Positions 53,061-63,407 of a DNA stretch of 64,000 nt are shown here, in pieces. Source of the DNA: Leuconostoc kimchii IMSNU 11154 (lineage in GTDB: Bacteria; Bacillota; Bacilli; Lactobacillales; Lactobacillaceae); NCBI RefSeq assembly GCF_000092505.1, contig NC_014136.1, forward strand, positions 434,001 through 498,000. The letters run 5' to 3'. The position numbers and the translations under genes are program-made. The number at the start of each line of letters is the position of its first letter. Positions within the stretch are counted from its first letter, which is position 1. The notes under the pieces are model-generated. The model was not told the DNA's origin. It did no database searches and was given only the letters and a program-made list of their open reading frames with translations.

Positions 53061-53348
53061 TCAATCTACACTCTCCTCATCATAATTTTCAAAGAAAATA
53101 TCATCGTGCATATCACCCAAATCCGGGTCAATATCTGGACGTGGTGAAGCAACAACCTCTTTAACAAATTTATATTGTTTAATTTTGCTTATTTTTTGAT
53201 CAATGTTATCGTCGTCAACATAAATCATAGCAAATCCCATTTTACGAGAGACATAATTTAGTTGCCCAAATTTTTTTAATTGCGGTGCATGACGATTATT
53301 TTTTAAATAAACGTATAACGCGCGCCTTGGCTGTATTTCTAATGTCAT
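53061..53348 (-). CDS. ylbG: YlbG-like DUF2129 protein
   Basis: A 95-residue cytosolic protein. RRALYVYLKNNRHAPQLKKFGQ and YVSRKMGFAMIYVD match the DUF2129/YlbG family, which always sits beside rsmD in Firmicutes; its biochemical role is unknown. An acidic tail follows. The ATG overlaps the ftsW stop by 4 nt. Confidence 0.88.
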   Translation of the reverse strand: MTLEIQPRRALYVYLKNNRHAPQLKKFGQLNYVSRKMGFAMIYVDDDNIDQKISKIKQYKFVKEVVASPRPDIDPDLGDMHDDIFFENYDEESVD

Positions 53349-54529
53349 TTAAAATCCTTTCTAGCAATTATATCAGCAGGATGAATCGCAACAGTCTTTT
53401 TTTGTGTTGCGGCAATGTTTAATGCCAATCCAATAGCGGCACTAAACACAATATAGGAGGAACCGCCACCAGAAATAAAGGGAAACACAACACCAGTAAT
53501 TGGTAACACACCCACGACACCTCCCAAATTAACAAGTGCCTGAATAAAAAGTAACGTAGCAATACCAAACAATAACAGTCTTAAATATTGATGTTTCTGA
53601 CGAATGCCAAGAATAACCATTCTTGACACTAATATCATCATTAATATTAACACAGTAACCGTTGTTACTGCACCAAGTTCCTCAGTCATCACGGCCATAA
53701 TAAAGTCAGTATTTGACTCAGGTAAATACGGTTTAATGAGCGAATTACCAAGGCCAACACCAAATAGTCCGCCATGAGCAATAGCATAATAACCATATAG
53801 TAACTGCCGGCTCGTATCTACAGCATTTGGATCCCAAGGATTAACAAAACTCGTTAAGCGCGCAATCGCATAATGATTACTACTATTCAAATTAAAAAAA
53901 TGATTAGCCAAACCAATAACTGTTTGTAAAAAGCCAAAACCTAAGCCCATAATAGCTGATACCATAGCAATAAAACGACGTGATACACCAGAGGCTAAAA
54001 ACATTGCTAATAAAATCAGTAATGTAATCAAACCATTACCGTTATCCGGCATAATAAAAACCATCAATAATGATGCAATGGGCAGCCACCAAATTGTCAT
54101 GCGACTAATTGGTTGTAGTGCGAGACGCACATGGCTTTGCCACGGATACCGTGTAAATATATTGGCAAAATATAAAATAATAGCTAGTTTCAAAAACTCA
54201 GCAGGCTGCAATGTGATTAATCCTAAATTAATCCAACCATGGGCACCATTAACAGGCGGCATCACAAATTTTGCAACGAATAACGCACCTAGGACACCAA
54301 ATTGGATATTACGCATCCAGCTATCTTTTTGCAAATTTTTAAGATTGAAATGATAGAGTAACAAGGCACCAAATAAACCAATAATAACGAAAATACCTTG
54401 TTTAATAAAATTACTAAAGGCGGCAGTTGTTCCTTGCGTAGCCGAAAAAACCATAACAATTCCAAGCATACTTAGAATTGCAAATGGTACTGCTATCCAA
54501 TAATCTAATTTTCGTAACTTTTTAAACAT
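53345..54529 (-). CDS. ftsW: Septal peptidoglycan polymerase FtsW (SEDS)
   Basis: About 394 residues with ten membrane helices, SEDS family lipid II polymerase. The motifs GVLGALFVAKFVMP, the INLGLITLQPAEFLKLAIILY region and the C-terminal PFISGGGSSYIVF are typical of FtsW/SpoVE rather than RodA. It partners the PBP2x at 14993. ATG at 54527-54529 has AGGTGA 11 nt upstream; a GTG 5 codons earlier overlaps the M42 peptidase stop. Confidence 0.93.
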   Translation of the reverse strand: MFKKLRKLDYWIAVPFAILSMLGIVMVFSATQGTTAAFSNFIKQGIFVIIGLFGALLLYHFNLKNLQKDSWMRNIQFGVLGALFVAKFVMPPVNGAHGWINLGLITLQPAEFLKLAIILYFANIFTRYPWQSHVRLALQPISRMTIWWLPIASLLMVFIMPDNGNGLITLLILLAMFLASGVSRRFIAMVSAIMGLGFGFLQTVIGLANHFFNLNSSNHYAIARLTSFVNPWDPNAVDTSRQLLYGYYAIAHGGLFGVGLGNSLIKPYLPESNTDFIMAVMTEELGAVTTVTVLILMMILVSRMVILGIRQKHQYLRLLLFGIATLLFIQALVNLGGVVGVLPITGVVFPFISGGGSSYIVFSAAIGLALNIAATQKKTVAIHPADIIARKDFK

Positions 54530-54536
54530 AAAAAAA

Positions 54537-55613
54537 TTAATCACCTAAAATTGTTTTTAAATTCGACTCATCCAGATTTTTAGCGATCGCAATAACAAAT
54601 GCTGTTGCTGCTTCAAAATCAGCAATTGACCAAACTGTTTGATGGGTGTGAATATAACGCGAAGCCACTCCGAGTGCAACTGAGGGTATACCCGTTAATT
54701 CACTTTGAGCAGCCGCTGCATCAGTGCCACCTTTAGATACAAAATACTGGTATGGAATATGATTATCTTCCGCTGTTGACAACAAAAATTCCTTAAGCCG
54801 TAAAGGTAAAATGACTGTTGGGTCAAAAACACGTAATAGCGTTCCTTGGTCCAACACACCTTGGTGTCCTGTTGCATCAACAAGATCATCTGCAGCACTA
54901 GAATCAATGGCAAAAAAGATATCAGGCTTCATTAGGTTGACTGCCCCATGTGCGCCACGTAAACCAACCTCTTCTTGGACGTCAGCCCCCATAATTAATG
55001 TATTTGGTGTTTGTACATCTTTCAAGGCTTCCAGTGTCTCTAAAACAGTCACCATACCAAACCGATTATCCCATGACTTTGATATAACGCGTTTCTGATT
55101 AGCAGTTTTCACTGTTTTAACATCAGGAACGATAAAGTCACCCGGCCGAACACCAAAGGCTATTGCTTCCTGCCCATCAACAAAACCAGCATCAAATAAT
55201 ATATCATCTACCGTAGGCAGAGTCGGTGAACTACCACCACCTCGCAACAAATGCGGTGACACAGAACTCGATACTACTGGATAGTTCCCTTTTGACGTAA
55301 ATAAAGTGAATCGCTGTGACGAAATCACAGTGACATTCCAACCACCCACAGCCGCGACCTTAATGGCACCACTAGCCAAAATTTGAGTCACAATAAATCC
55401 CACTTCATCCATATGAGCAGCAAACATAACCCGAGGTGCTTGTGGGTTGCTATGGGTTTTAACACCAAAAATACCACCAAGACCATCTTGTTGAATATCT
55501 TCGACTAGTGGCTGTAATTCAGCACGGAAGGTTTGACGAAGCATATGTTCTTGCCCTGATGTCCCTTGTAATTCTGTGTATTTTTTTATGCGTGACCAAG
55601 TCTTATCGTTCAA
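54537..55613 (-). CDS. pepA: M42 family metallopeptidase (glutamyl aminopeptidase-like)
   Basis: A 358-residue di-zinc aminopeptidase: AHMDEVGFIV, SKSWDNRFGM, DVQEEVGLRGA and SKGGTDAAA give the metal and catalytic residues. PepA of lactic acid bacteria removes N-terminal Glu/Asp. The start is a TTG at 55611-55613 with AGGAG upstream. Clustered loosely with ftsW but no functional link is evident. Confidence 0.88.
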   Translation of the reverse strand: MNDKTWSRIKKYTELQGTSGQEHMLRQTFRAELQPLVEDIQQDGLGGIFGVKTHSNPQAPRVMFAAHMDEVGFIVTQILASGAIKVAAVGGWNVTVISSQRFTLFTSKGNYPVVSSSVSPHLLRGGGSSPTLPTVDDILFDAGFVDGQEAIAFGVRPGDFIVPDVKTVKTANQKRVISKSWDNRFGMVTVLETLEALKDVQTPNTLIMGADVQEEVGLRGAHGAVNLMKPDIFFAIDSSAADDLVDATGHQGVLDQGTLLRVFDPTVILPLRLKEFLLSTAEDNHIPYQYFVSKGGTDAAAAQSELTGIPSVALGVASRYIHTHQTVWSIADFEAATAFVIAIAKNLDESNLKTILGD

Positions 55614-55632
55614 AATGTACTCCTATATATCA

Positions 55633-56301
55633 TTACCTTAAATACTGACGATCACCAAGCTGTAATTGGTCATTAAACGTATAACAAATTGGCTCACCAT
55701 TACCAATTTCGAGACCATCAATATCATCATCAGCAATTGCTTCTAAATATTTTATCAATGCACGCAATGTACTGCCATGAGCAACAATTAACTGGTTACG
55801 ACCAGCCTTTAAGCCAGGTAAAATCTCAGTTGACCAATAAGGCAGTAGGCGCTCGCTCGCCATTTGCAAACTCTCACCATGTGGCTCTATACTATCGGGA
55901 TAACGTCTATCTGTTACTGTTTTTCCTAACAGCGGTGGTACAGCCGTATAGCTTCTACGCCATAATGCAACAGCATCCACACCGTATTTTAATCGTGCCG
56001 CATCTTTATTTAGACCGCGTAAAGCACCATAGTGACGTTCGTTAAGTCGCCACGTTTTATGGACAGGTAACCAAGATTGATTCATTTCTAATAAGATAAT
56101 GTTAGCTGTCGTAATCGCACGTTGTAAGTATGAGGTATGTACATCATCAAACAACAACTGATGGTTTGCCAAAATATCCCCCACCTTTTTAGCCTGTTGT
56201 CTGCCTTTTAGTGTTAAAGGCACATCTGTCCAACCTGTAAATTCATTATCACGATTAGCGGTTGATTCACCATGACGAACCAACACAAGCTGTGTTACCA
56301 T
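55633..56301 (-). CDS. gpmA: 2,3-bisphosphoglycerate-dependent phosphoglycerate mutase
   Basis: A 222-residue histidine phosphatase-fold mutase. [18 protein letters not shown] holds the phospho-His; [32 protein letters not shown] and [14 protein letters not shown] complete the GpmA pattern (the last normally reads HGNSLRAL, so Asn to Ser and Ser to Thr). It interconverts 3- and 2-phosphoglycerate in glycolysis. AAGGAAG precedes the ATG. Confidence 0.9.
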   Translation of the reverse strand: MVTQLVLVRHGESTANRDNEFTGWTDVPLTLKGRQQAKKVGDILANHQLLFDDVHTSYLQRAITTANIILLEMNQSWLPVHKTWRLNERHYGALRGLNKDAARLKYGVDAVALWRRSYTAVPPLLGKTVTDRRYPDSIEPHGESLQMASERLLPYWSTEILPGLKAGRNQLIVAHGSTLRALIKYLEAIADDDIDGLEIGNGEPICYTFNDQLQLGDRQYLR

Positions 56302-56607
56302 AAGTTAACTTCCTTTAAACAATGTTGTTTCTATTATAGCATTAAAAATTAAACAAAATGTTACTCAGCTGATCAAAAAAATTTAGCAGAACAACATATA
56401 TAAAACCCATCAATTATTTTGTGCAAAACACACTAATTTAATTACATTATCAAAATGTTCGTTTATTAAGCGGTTACATGATTTTTTTATCATTAAATAA
56501 CCTTATTTTAACCAAAATAAGACAGGTTAACCATTTTATTTATTAGTTTATACTGCTAAAATTAAATAGAACGTTTTAACGTTACTATATTTTTTTGGGA
56601 GACAATC
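56302..56607. other. 306-nt AT-rich intergenic region, divergent promoters
   Basis: Between gpmA (minus) and the purine permease (plus). It holds the permease promoter at 56527-56554 and a PurBox-like GTTCG element near 56457-56461. No ORF with a ribosome site, tRNA or clear riboswitch was found. Confidence 0.5.
56527..56554 (+). promoter_or_regulatory. Promoter of the purine permease gene
   Basis: TTAACC (56527-56532), 16-nt spacer, TATACT (56549-56554); start near 56561, giving a leader of about 45 nt. Confidence 0.45.
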
Positions 56608-57915
56608 ATGTCCGCGATTGCAAATTATTTTAAACTTGACGAATTGAATACCTCAATTCGTACCGAATTCATTGCCGGCCTCACGACATTTACTTCAATG
56701 GCGTATATTCTCTTCGTCAATCCATCCGTTTTAGGCGCTGCAGGCATGGATAAAGGTGCCGTATTCACAGCTACAGCAATAGCTTCAGCTGTAGCAACCT
56801 TATTTATGGGTATTGTTGCTTTGTATCCAATTGCTATTGCACCAGGCCTTGGTGTGAATGCATTCTTTGCTTATTCTGTCGTGATTGGTATGGGGGTCAA
56901 GTGGGAAACTGCAATGGCCGGTGTATTCGTAGCCGCAATCATATTCTTACTACTCACATTTTTTAAAATTCGTGAAAAGATTATTAACATCATTCCTCAA
57001 AATCTAAAATTAGCAATTGCCGCAGGCATTGGTTTGTTCATTGCATTTATCGGGTTACATGATGCCGGCTTGATTGTAGCAAACAAAGATACAATGGTGT
57101 CTTTAGGTAACTTAACAACGCCCACATCCCTTTTATCTATTTTCGGCATTATTCTGACCTTCATTTTGTTAACACGTAAAACACCTGCTGCAATATTCAT
57201 TGGTATGGTGGCAACTTCTATCGTTGGTATCATCTTTGGCTTAATCAAACTACCCACTTCAATTATTTCATCGGTACCTTCTCTAGCACCAACATTCGGC
57301 AAAGGTATCATGCACATTGGTGACATTAATTCGTTACAGATGGTTACTGTTGTCATTACTTTTTTACTCGTAACATTTTTTGATACTGCTGGCACCATGA
57401 TTGGTTTAGCAACACAAGCTGGCTTTATGAAAAATAATGAAATGCCACGCGCCGGACGTGCTTTGATGGCTGATGCTGTTGGTATGACAGTTGGTTCAGT
57501 GATTGGCACATCTCCAACCTCTGCATATGTTGAATCATCTTCTGGTATTGCTGTTGGTGGTCGCTCTGGATTAACCAGCGTGTTCACTGGTTTGTTTTTC
57601 TTGCTTGCACTATTCTTTTCTCCTTTATTATCAGTTGTCACATCACAAGTTACTGCACCTGCATTAGTCGTTGTCGGTGTCTTGATGGCAGAGAGTTTAC
57701 GTCAAATTGCGTGGGATGATTTTGCCATTGCTGCACCTGCATTTTTAATTATTATCGGGATGCCACTAACTTATTCAATTTCAGACGGTATTGCTTTAGG
57801 CTTCATCTTGTATCCAATTACAATGATCGCAACAGGTCGTGGAAAAAAGGTCCACCCATTGATGTATGCATTGGCCATATTATTCACACTATTTTTGGTC
57901 ATTGTTGCCCATTAA
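56608..57915 (+). CDS. NCS2 family purine (guanine/hypoxanthine) permease
   Basis: A 435-residue membrane protein with about 12-14 helices of the AzgA-type NCS2 family: SMAYILFVNPSVLGAAGMD, GLGVNAFFAYSVV, AAGIGLFIAFIGL, TFFDTAGTMIGLA and GTSPTSAYVESSSGIAVGGRSGL. AzgA-like members carry adenine, guanine or hypoxanthine; the exact base is not fixed. GGGAGA 6 nt before the ATG. Own promoter and terminator. Confidence 0.9.
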   Translation: MSAIANYFKLDELNTSIRTEFIAGLTTFTSMAYILFVNPSVLGAAGMDKGAVFTATAIASAVATLFMGIVALYPIAIAPGLGVNAFFAYSVVIGMGVKWETAMAGVFVAAIIFLLLTFFKIREKIINIIPQNLKLAIAAGIGLFIAFIGLHDAGLIVANKDTMVSLGNLTTPTSLLSIFGIILTFILLTRKTPAAIFIGMVATSIVGIIFGLIKLPTSIISSVPSLAPTFGKGIMHIGDINSLQMVTVVITFLLVTFFDTAGTMIGLATQAGFMKNNEMPRAGRALMADAVGMTVGSVIGTSPTSAYVESSSGIAVGGRSGLTSVFTGLFFLLALFFSPLLSVVTSQVTAPALVVVGVLMAESLRQIAWDDFAIAAPAFLIIIGMPLTYSISDGIALGFILYPITMIATGRGKKVHPLMYALAILFTLFLVIVAH

Positions 57916-57924
57916 TCAGTAAGC

Positions 57925-57962
57925 AAAAAGCGAGTCAGTTCAATAGAACTGACTCGCTTTTA
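57925..57962. terminator. Bidirectional terminator, permease and recN
   Basis: AAAAAGCGAGTCAGTTC and its complement around a 4-nt loop, A/T runs on both sides; convergent genes. Confidence 0.9.
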
Positions 57963-57980
57963 ATATTGCTCTACAATTGT

Positions 57981-59657
57981 TTAGCCCTTGTTTGCTTGTT
58001 GACGTAAATCTTTTGCGTTGGCTAGTGCCGTTTGGGTGACATTATCACCAGATAGCATCATCGCAATCGCACGCTCACGGCCTGGTTCATCCAATGCAGT
58101 CACTCTAGTCATTGTGCGATCATTAACTGTTGCTTTAGCAATTAAAAAGTGATGCGTCGCAACTGCGGCTACCTGTGGTAAATGCGTGATTGCAAACACT
58201 TGTGAATTTTCAGCAATTGTCATCATTTTTTTAGCTATGGCTTGCGCGACACGACCTGAAACGCCTGTGTCTGCCTCATCAAACACGATTGAAATAATGT
58301 GCTGTTGCTTAGTAAAAGCTGTTTTAAGAGCTAACATCAAACGCGCCGTTTCTCCACCAGAAGCTATTCGGGCAAGTGGCGCCATTCCCTCGCCAACATT
58401 GGTTTGAACATAGAATTCAATCTTATCTGTACCAGAGGATACAAAACCCTCAATTTGATCAAAATGTACAGCAAATTCAGCGCCAGTCATCAAAAGTTCG
58501 CTTAATTGTTGGTTGACCGCTTGCTCCAATTTACGAGCCACCTGTTGTCTGGTTTCGCGTAATTTAATAGCATACTTACGCAAAACCTGACGTAAGTTAT
58601 TTTGAGTGACTTGTAATTGCTCAACATCTAATTCATCCGTCGTCATGGTCGATAATTCATGGTCAACTTTTGATTTAAATAATAAAACATCAGCTACTGT
58701 TGTGCCATATTTTCGCTCTAGCGAATGTATGAGTTGCAAACGTTCATCGATACGCACAAGTTCATTTTCGTCATAAGTCAATTCACTCATTTGCTCATCA
58801 ACATCGCGACCAACCTCTTGCGCTGTATAATAACTATCAGAAATAGTCTTGGATATCTCGGCATAATTATCGTCGTATTCAGCTATTTCTTGCAAGTCTT
58901 GCATTGCAGTTGCCAAAAGATCTACCGCACCACCTTGATCACCGTTTAAAGCTATCTGTGCGTTTTGCAAATGATCAGCAATTTTTTTATAATTCAATAA
59001 TTTACCACGCGCATCCAGTAAATCGCCCTCTTCGTTGGGCTGCAAATCTGCTTCTTCCAGCTCTTGTTGCTGAAATTGTAATAAATCTAAACGTTGCGTG
59101 ATTTCTTGTTGCGATGTCTGTATTTTTCGAATTTTTTGGGAAATCGCACGAAAATCATGAAAAAGTTTTTGGTATTCATCTTTAACGACGTTTAACGTAG
59201 AACCACCAAATGCGTCCAGTAAAGGTAAATGTTCATCAGGATTCAATAGTTGTTGTGTATCGTTTTGGCCTTGGATATCTACCAAATAACGACCAATGAC
59301 TGCCAAGGTTTTCAAATTAACAAGTACACCATTAATTCGAATCATACTTCGACCATTATGGTTTAACTCACGATAAATAATCAACTCACCATCATCTATA
59401 GCTATGCCCCTTGTCAATAATTGATCAATCAAACTCTGATTTTTGGGTACACTAAAAACAGCTTGTAAGATAGCCTTTTTGCTACCATGACGAATCATGT
59501 CAGAACTGGCGCGACCACCTGTGAGCATTAAAAGTGCATCAATGATAATTGATTTTCCAGCACCTGTTTCACCAGTCAAGACACTCATGCCACCTTCAAA
59601 TTGCAAATCAACTTTTTCTATAATAGCAAAATTTTCAATGATGAGATTTTCTAACAT
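57981..59657 (-). CDS. recN: DNA repair protein RecN
   Basis: A 558-residue SMC-like ATPase: Walker A LTGETGAGKSIIIDAL (about 28-43), long central coiled coils, signature ASGGETARLMLALK and Walker B IVFDEADTGVSGRVA. It acts early at DNA double-strand breaks. No Shine-Dalgarno is seen before the ATG; GACAAT ends 4 nt upstream. Last gene of the argR-recN end of a conserved operon. Confidence 0.96.
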   Translation of the reverse strand: MLENLIIENFAIIEKVDLQFEGGMSVLTGETGAGKSIIIDALLMLTGGRASSDMIRHGSKKAILQAVFSVPKNQSLIDQLLTRGIAIDDGELIIYRELNHNGRSMIRINGVLVNLKTLAVIGRYLVDIQGQNDTQQLLNPDEHLPLLDAFGGSTLNVVKDEYQKLFHDFRAISQKIRKIQTSQQEITQRLDLLQFQQQELEEADLQPNEEGDLLDARGKLLNYKKIADHLQNAQIALNGDQGGAVDLLATAMQDLQEIAEYDDNYAEISKTISDSYYTAQEVGRDVDEQMSELTYDENELVRIDERLQLIHSLERKYGTTVADVLLFKSKVDHELSTMTTDELDVEQLQVTQNNLRQVLRKYAIKLRETRQQVARKLEQAVNQQLSELLMTGAEFAVHFDQIEGFVSSGTDKIEFYVQTNVGEGMAPLARIASGGETARLMLALKTAFTKQQHIISIVFDEADTGVSGRVAQAIAKKMMTIAENSQVFAITHLPQVAAVATHHFLIAKATVNDRTMTRVTALDEPGRERAIAMMLSGDNVTQTALANAKDLRQQANKG

Positions 59658-59697
59658 ATCAATTGTCGCGGCAAAACACGCGCTTTCTTTCTAGTCA

Positions 59698-60153
59698 TTA
59701 TTTTTCAAGCAACTTCTGAATAATATTAGTCATTTGAGAGGTCACGATACCATCTTTTAATAGTACGAGAACTGAGCCATCATCACTTAATGTGCCAAAA
59801 ACTTCTGGAAATTTAACTTGTTCAAATAAATTTGAAATTAATTGTCCGTTTCCGGGTTGTACCTTTATAATAATTTGACCACGCTGTGCACGTTGACTTA
59901 AGAATGATTGTTGTAATGCACGCCGTAATCGTTGCAAATGCGGTCGATCATCTTGTTTTGGTAAATGATAGTGAAACCCACCATGTACATTAGGTACTTT
60001 TATAAGCCCCAGTTCATTAATATCTCGTGAAATAGTGGCTTGAGTGACTGTTTCACCCAAAGTTTCGAAATACGCCACAATATCTTCTTGACGGCCTACA
60101 GGATTATTTTGAATTTGTGTCAATAATGTTTTCTGGCGCACTTTTTTATTCAT
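59698..60153 (-). CDS. argR: Arginine repressor family regulator ArgR
   Basis: About 151 residues: N-terminal winged helix (VRQKTLLTQIQNNPVGRQEDIVAYF, TVTQATISRDINELGLIKV) and C-terminal oligomerisation/arginine-binding domain (NLFEQVKFPEVFGTLSDDGSVLVLL). The ATG at 60151-60153 has AAGGT 7 nt upstream and overlaps the tlyA stop. In the xseA-xseB-ispA-tlyA-argR-recN context this is the AhrC-type member. Confidence 0.93.
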   Translation of the reverse strand: MNKKVRQKTLLTQIQNNPVGRQEDIVAYFETLGETVTQATISRDINELGLIKVPNVHGGFHYHLPKQDDRPHLQRLRRALQQSFLSQRAQRGQIIIKVQPGNGQLISNLFEQVKFPEVFGTLSDDGSVLVLLKDGIVTSQMTNIIQKLLEK

Positions 60154-60988
60154 CCGCTTTACCTTCTGTATGATTAAGCTGTGCATAAGTTTGTGATAAT
60201 AACGTATCTATATTTATTTTATCATTCATTTTCCCTGAATCTTCACGCACCAATACACCCAAAAATTCAATGTTCCCTTGTCCGCCCTTAATGGGTGAAT
60301 AGGTTAATTCTTCAATCGAGAAACCACTATTAATCATCATTTGGGTAACTGTCTCTAACACTTTTTTGTGTACAAGCGCATCCTTAATGATGCCATTTTT
60401 CCCAACACTTGCACGTCCCGCTTCAAATTGTGGTTTGATAAGTGCTACGACATGACCACCCATACTAATAATTTCAGACAAGGGTGGTAATATCAAGCCA
60501 AGTGAGATAAAGGAAACATCTATTGTTGCAAATTCAGGTTGTCCAAATTCAAAATCAGATAATTTAGCATACCTAAAGTTTGTATTTTCCATAACTTTTA
60601 CACGCTCATCGGTACGTAACTTCCAAGCTAATTGATTTGTTCCCACATCCAATGCATACACTAACTTAGCCCCGTTTTGTAACGCCACATCTGTAAACCC
60701 ACCAGTAGAAGAACCAATATCTAACACAACTTTATCTTGCACTGCAATATCGTAATCATTCAATGCTTTTTCTAATTTTAGGCCACCACGCGACACATAT
60801 TTTAATTTCTCACCTTTAAAATGTAACTCAGTAGTGACTGGAATTTTTTGACCAGCTTTGTCTAATCTCTCTTCATTTTCGCCAAGAATTTCACCTGCCA
60901 TAACTGCGCGTTTGGCTTGCTCCCTTGAATCAAATAATCCTTGCTGGACAAGTAAAATATCAACACGTTCTTTTTCTACAGCACTCAT
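60146..60988 (-). CDS. tlyA: TlyA family rRNA methyltransferase/hemolysin-like
   Basis: A 280-residue protein with an N-terminal S4 domain (about 5-65, RVDILLVQQGLFDSREQAKRAV) and a FtsJ-type methyltransferase domain (VVLDIGSSTGGFTDVALQNGA, TIDVSFISL). TlyA proteins 2'-O-methylate rRNA riboses. The ATG overlaps the ispA stop by 4 nt. Confidence 0.93.
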   Translation of the reverse strand: MSAVEKERVDILLVQQGLFDSREQAKRAVMAGEILGENEERLDKAGQKIPVTTELHFKGEKLKYVSRGGLKLEKALNDYDIAVQDKVVLDIGSSTGGFTDVALQNGAKLVYALDVGTNQLAWKLRTDERVKVMENTNFRYAKLSDFEFGQPEFATIDVSFISLGLILPPLSEIISMGGHVVALIKPQFEAGRASVGKNGIIKDALVHKKVLETVTQMMINSGFSIEELTYSPIKGGQGNIEFLGVLVREDSGKMNDKINIDTLLSQTYAQLNHTEGKADE

Positions 60989-61905
60989 ACATTATCTCCA
61001 ATTAAGTTCAAAAAATCATCTAGCAAAGTACGATCGAATTTTGAATTATGTCTTGAAACATCAGATAGCATTTGGCGTGCATGCCTCAAATATGAATCAC
61101 GTTTCTGAGTTGCTGCTGGTACACCGATTAAATGTGGTAAGGACATTATATCTTCCGTATCGTCTTGGTCAAAATCATCCAAATCATCTTGAATTTGAAA
61201 AGCAATACCAAAATCGTAACCAAAGGTCAGCATAGCTAAATTTGTATCAAACCGATCTTGTCCAATCTGATCAATATCCTGCTGGTTAGATAGCCTCGTG
61301 CCTGCCAGCGCAGAAAATCCCAATAAAGCGCCTGTTTTCGGCATATACACTTCGTCTATTAACCATGTCTCATCTATCTTTGATTGTTTTCCATGGTTAT
61401 ACATATCATGAACTTGTCCAATGACCATGCCCAAACTACCCGATTGAACGGACAATATTTGTGATAATTTTAATAATTCTACTGCACTGATCATCTCATC
61501 CTCAACAACAGAATCATTAGCAGTTGCCAGCACATGAAATGCACCTGTTAACAACGCATCACCAACTAATATAGCCTCTGCTTCACCAAATTGAGCATGT
61601 ACACTGGGTTTACCACGCCTCACTAGATCATTGTCCATTGCTGGCAAATCATCATGCACAAGTGAATAAGAATGCACCCACTCCACCGCTGTTGCTGCTT
61701 TTAAAAAGCTCGGTGTAATTTTTTGACCAAAACAAGCCATAGCAGCTAAACTCAGCATTGGCCTAAGTCGCTTGCCACCATTAAGCACTGCGTACTTCAT
61801 CATATCAGAAAACTCACTATCATTTGTTGCACGCGTTAGATCATCTTCTAACTGTTGATTTAGCTTTGGTATCCATTCTGATTGAAATTCTGCTAGTCTA
61901 GTCAT
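60985..61905 (-). CDS. ispA: Farnesyl diphosphate synthase-type polyprenyl synthetase
   Basis: A 306-residue trans-prenyltransferase. Both aspartate-rich motifs are present: [11 protein letters not shown] (first, with two-residue insertion) and [11 protein letters not shown] (second), plus GGKRLRPML. It supplies farnesyl diphosphate for undecaprenyl phosphate. The ATG overlaps the xseB stop by 8 nt. Confidence 0.95.
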   Translation of the reverse strand: MTRLAEFQSEWIPKLNQQLEDDLTRATNDSEFSDMMKYAVLNGGKRLRPMLSLAAMACFGQKITPSFLKAATAVEWVHSYSLVHDDLPAMDNDLVRRGKPSVHAQFGEAEAILVGDALLTGAFHVLATANDSVVEDEMISAVELLKLSQILSVQSGSLGMVIGQVHDMYNHGKQSKIDETWLIDEVYMPKTGALLGFSALAGTRLSNQQDIDQIGQDRFDTNLAMLTFGYDFGIAFQIQDDLDDFDQDDTEDIMSLPHLIGVPAATQKRDSYLRHARQMLSDVSRHNSKFDRTLLDDFLNLIGDNV

Positions 61906-62122
61906 TTGTTAATTCCAAATCTGTTAAGTTGTCGTTGTCATCCATTACTTTAGCTAAAGTGTTCTCTGCGTTTTTCAAAGTAGTTTGTAGCTCTTTTACT
62001 AATTCAACGCCATTTTTAAAATCTGTTAACGCACCTTCTAAAGGCCGATCGCCTTTTTCTAATTGGCTCACAATAGTTTCTAATTGTTGTAGTTTTTCTT
62101 CAAAAGATTTTGACTCACTCAC
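61898..62122 (-). CDS. xseB: Exonuclease VII small subunit
   Basis: A 74-residue helical protein: [38 protein letters not shown] is the XseB signature, the subunit that wraps XseA. It overlaps xseA by 8 nt and ispA by 8 nt. Confidence 0.95.
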   Translation of the reverse strand: MSESKSFEEKLQQLETIVSQLEKGDRPLEGALTDFKNGVELVKELQTTLKNAENTLAKVMDDNDNLTDLELTND

Positions 62123-63401
62123 TTTTCAAGACCCTCGTTTCTATAATTTTTGCTGTTGCACTGCCATTTGCCAAACGTAATTCGACCTCATCGTCCGGAT
62201 GAACTTCTTTAATATTTCGAATGACTTGACCGTCTTTTTCAATCAATACATAACCACGTGTCAAAATTTTTAGCGGACTCATTAAATCTAGTTTAGCTGC
62301 TAACAATTGAACCTTTTCACGTGGTTGTTGCAAAATATTTTGTCGAATCTGCGACTGCCTTTGCGCCAAAGTTGTTAACTGATGTTGCGTTGAAACCAGT
62401 CGTTGATGTAACAACTGATTCAATGTATGTGACAGTTGATCTACACGCTGATTATATCCAGAATACAATCTGTCTGGTTGCTGAAAAATCACATGTTGTG
62501 CAACACGGTCCACACTTTGTCGCCTGTTGTCAATCAACTGCTTCATTCGTAGATTCAATCTTACTTGCAGTTCATTTAAACGTGAAACGAGTTGTGTTAA
62601 CGTAACAGGTGTTGCTAATTCTGCAGCAGCTGTTGGTGTTGCTGCGCGTTTGTCAGCTACAAAATCTACTAAGGTATTATCAGTTTCATGACCCACAGAA
62701 CTAATCACTGGTAACTGAGTGGCAGCAATAGTACGTGCTAACTTTTCATCATTGAATGCCCATAAATCCTCAATCGAACCACCACCTCGACCAACAATAA
62801 GTGTATCGTATTGATTAGACGCATCAATTCGTAAAATTTGTTTAATGATTGTCGTACTAGCTTTATCACCCTGCACCACTGCCGGAAATAAAACCACCTG
62901 CGCACTTGGAAATCGACGTTGCACTGTACGCACAATGTCTTCAATAACCGCACCAGTTGGTGAAGTAACGACAGCAATCCGTTTTGGAAACAATGGTATA
63001 TGTTTTTTAGGCAAATCAAACAAACCTTCAGCTGATAATTTGCGCTTAAGTTGTTCATAAGCCAAAAATAGTTCGCCAATACCATCAGGCGCCATCTGTT
63101 CCAAAATAATAGCATAGGTACCACTAGGCTCATATATTTGTACACGGCCAATGGCATTAATTTTCATGCCTTCTTCTGGGTCAAATTTCAATCGACTCGC
63201 GTATGAAAACATGGCTGCTGAAATCACAGCATGCCCATTTGGATCTTTAATCGAAAAATATAAATGGCGACCACGTCGCCGACCAATATTAGAAATTTCA
63301 CCTGTAACATAAACTTTTTCTAAATAAGGATCAGCATCAAATTTGCGTTTCAAATAGGCTGTGAGCGCACTTATTGTTAAATATTTATTTGCTTCAGACA
63401 T
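62115..63401 (-). CDS. xseA: Exonuclease VII large subunit
   Basis: A 428-residue nuclease subunit. N-terminal OB-fold ([28 protein letters not shown]), the middle catalytic domain ([64 protein letters not shown]), then coiled-coil C-terminal arms. It leads the operon. No Shine-Dalgarno; extended -10 TGGTATAAT ends 6 nt before the ATG. Confidence 0.96.
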   Translation of the reverse strand: MSEANKYLTISALTAYLKRKFDADPYLEKVYVTGEISNIGRRRGRHLYFSIKDPNGHAVISAAMFSYASRLKFDPEEGMKINAIGRVQIYEPSGTYAIILEQMAPDGIGELFLAYEQLKRKLSAEGLFDLPKKHIPLFPKRIAVVTSPTGAVIEDIVRTVQRRFPSAQVVLFPAVVQGDKASTTIIKQILRIDASNQYDTLIVGRGGGSIEDLWAFNDEKLARTIAATQLPVISSVGHETDNTLVDFVADKRAATPTAAAELATPVTLTQLVSRLNELQVRLNLRMKQLIDNRRQSVDRVAQHVIFQQPDRLYSGYNQRVDQLSHTLNQLLHQRLVSTQHQLTTLAQRQSQIRQNILQQPREKVQLLAAKLDLMSPLKILTRGYVLIEKDGQVIRNIKEVHPDDEVELRLANGSATAKIIETRVLKSE

Positions 63402-63407
63402 AGCTAA

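Noticed and set aside
56302..56607. Purine riboswitch before the permease
   Set aside because: No conserved purine-aptamer core or three-way junction could be read in the region.
56997..57641. 214-codon open frame antisense to the NCS2 permease
   Set aside because: Low-complexity Ile/Pro/Lys translation typical of the complement of a membrane-protein gene; no SD.
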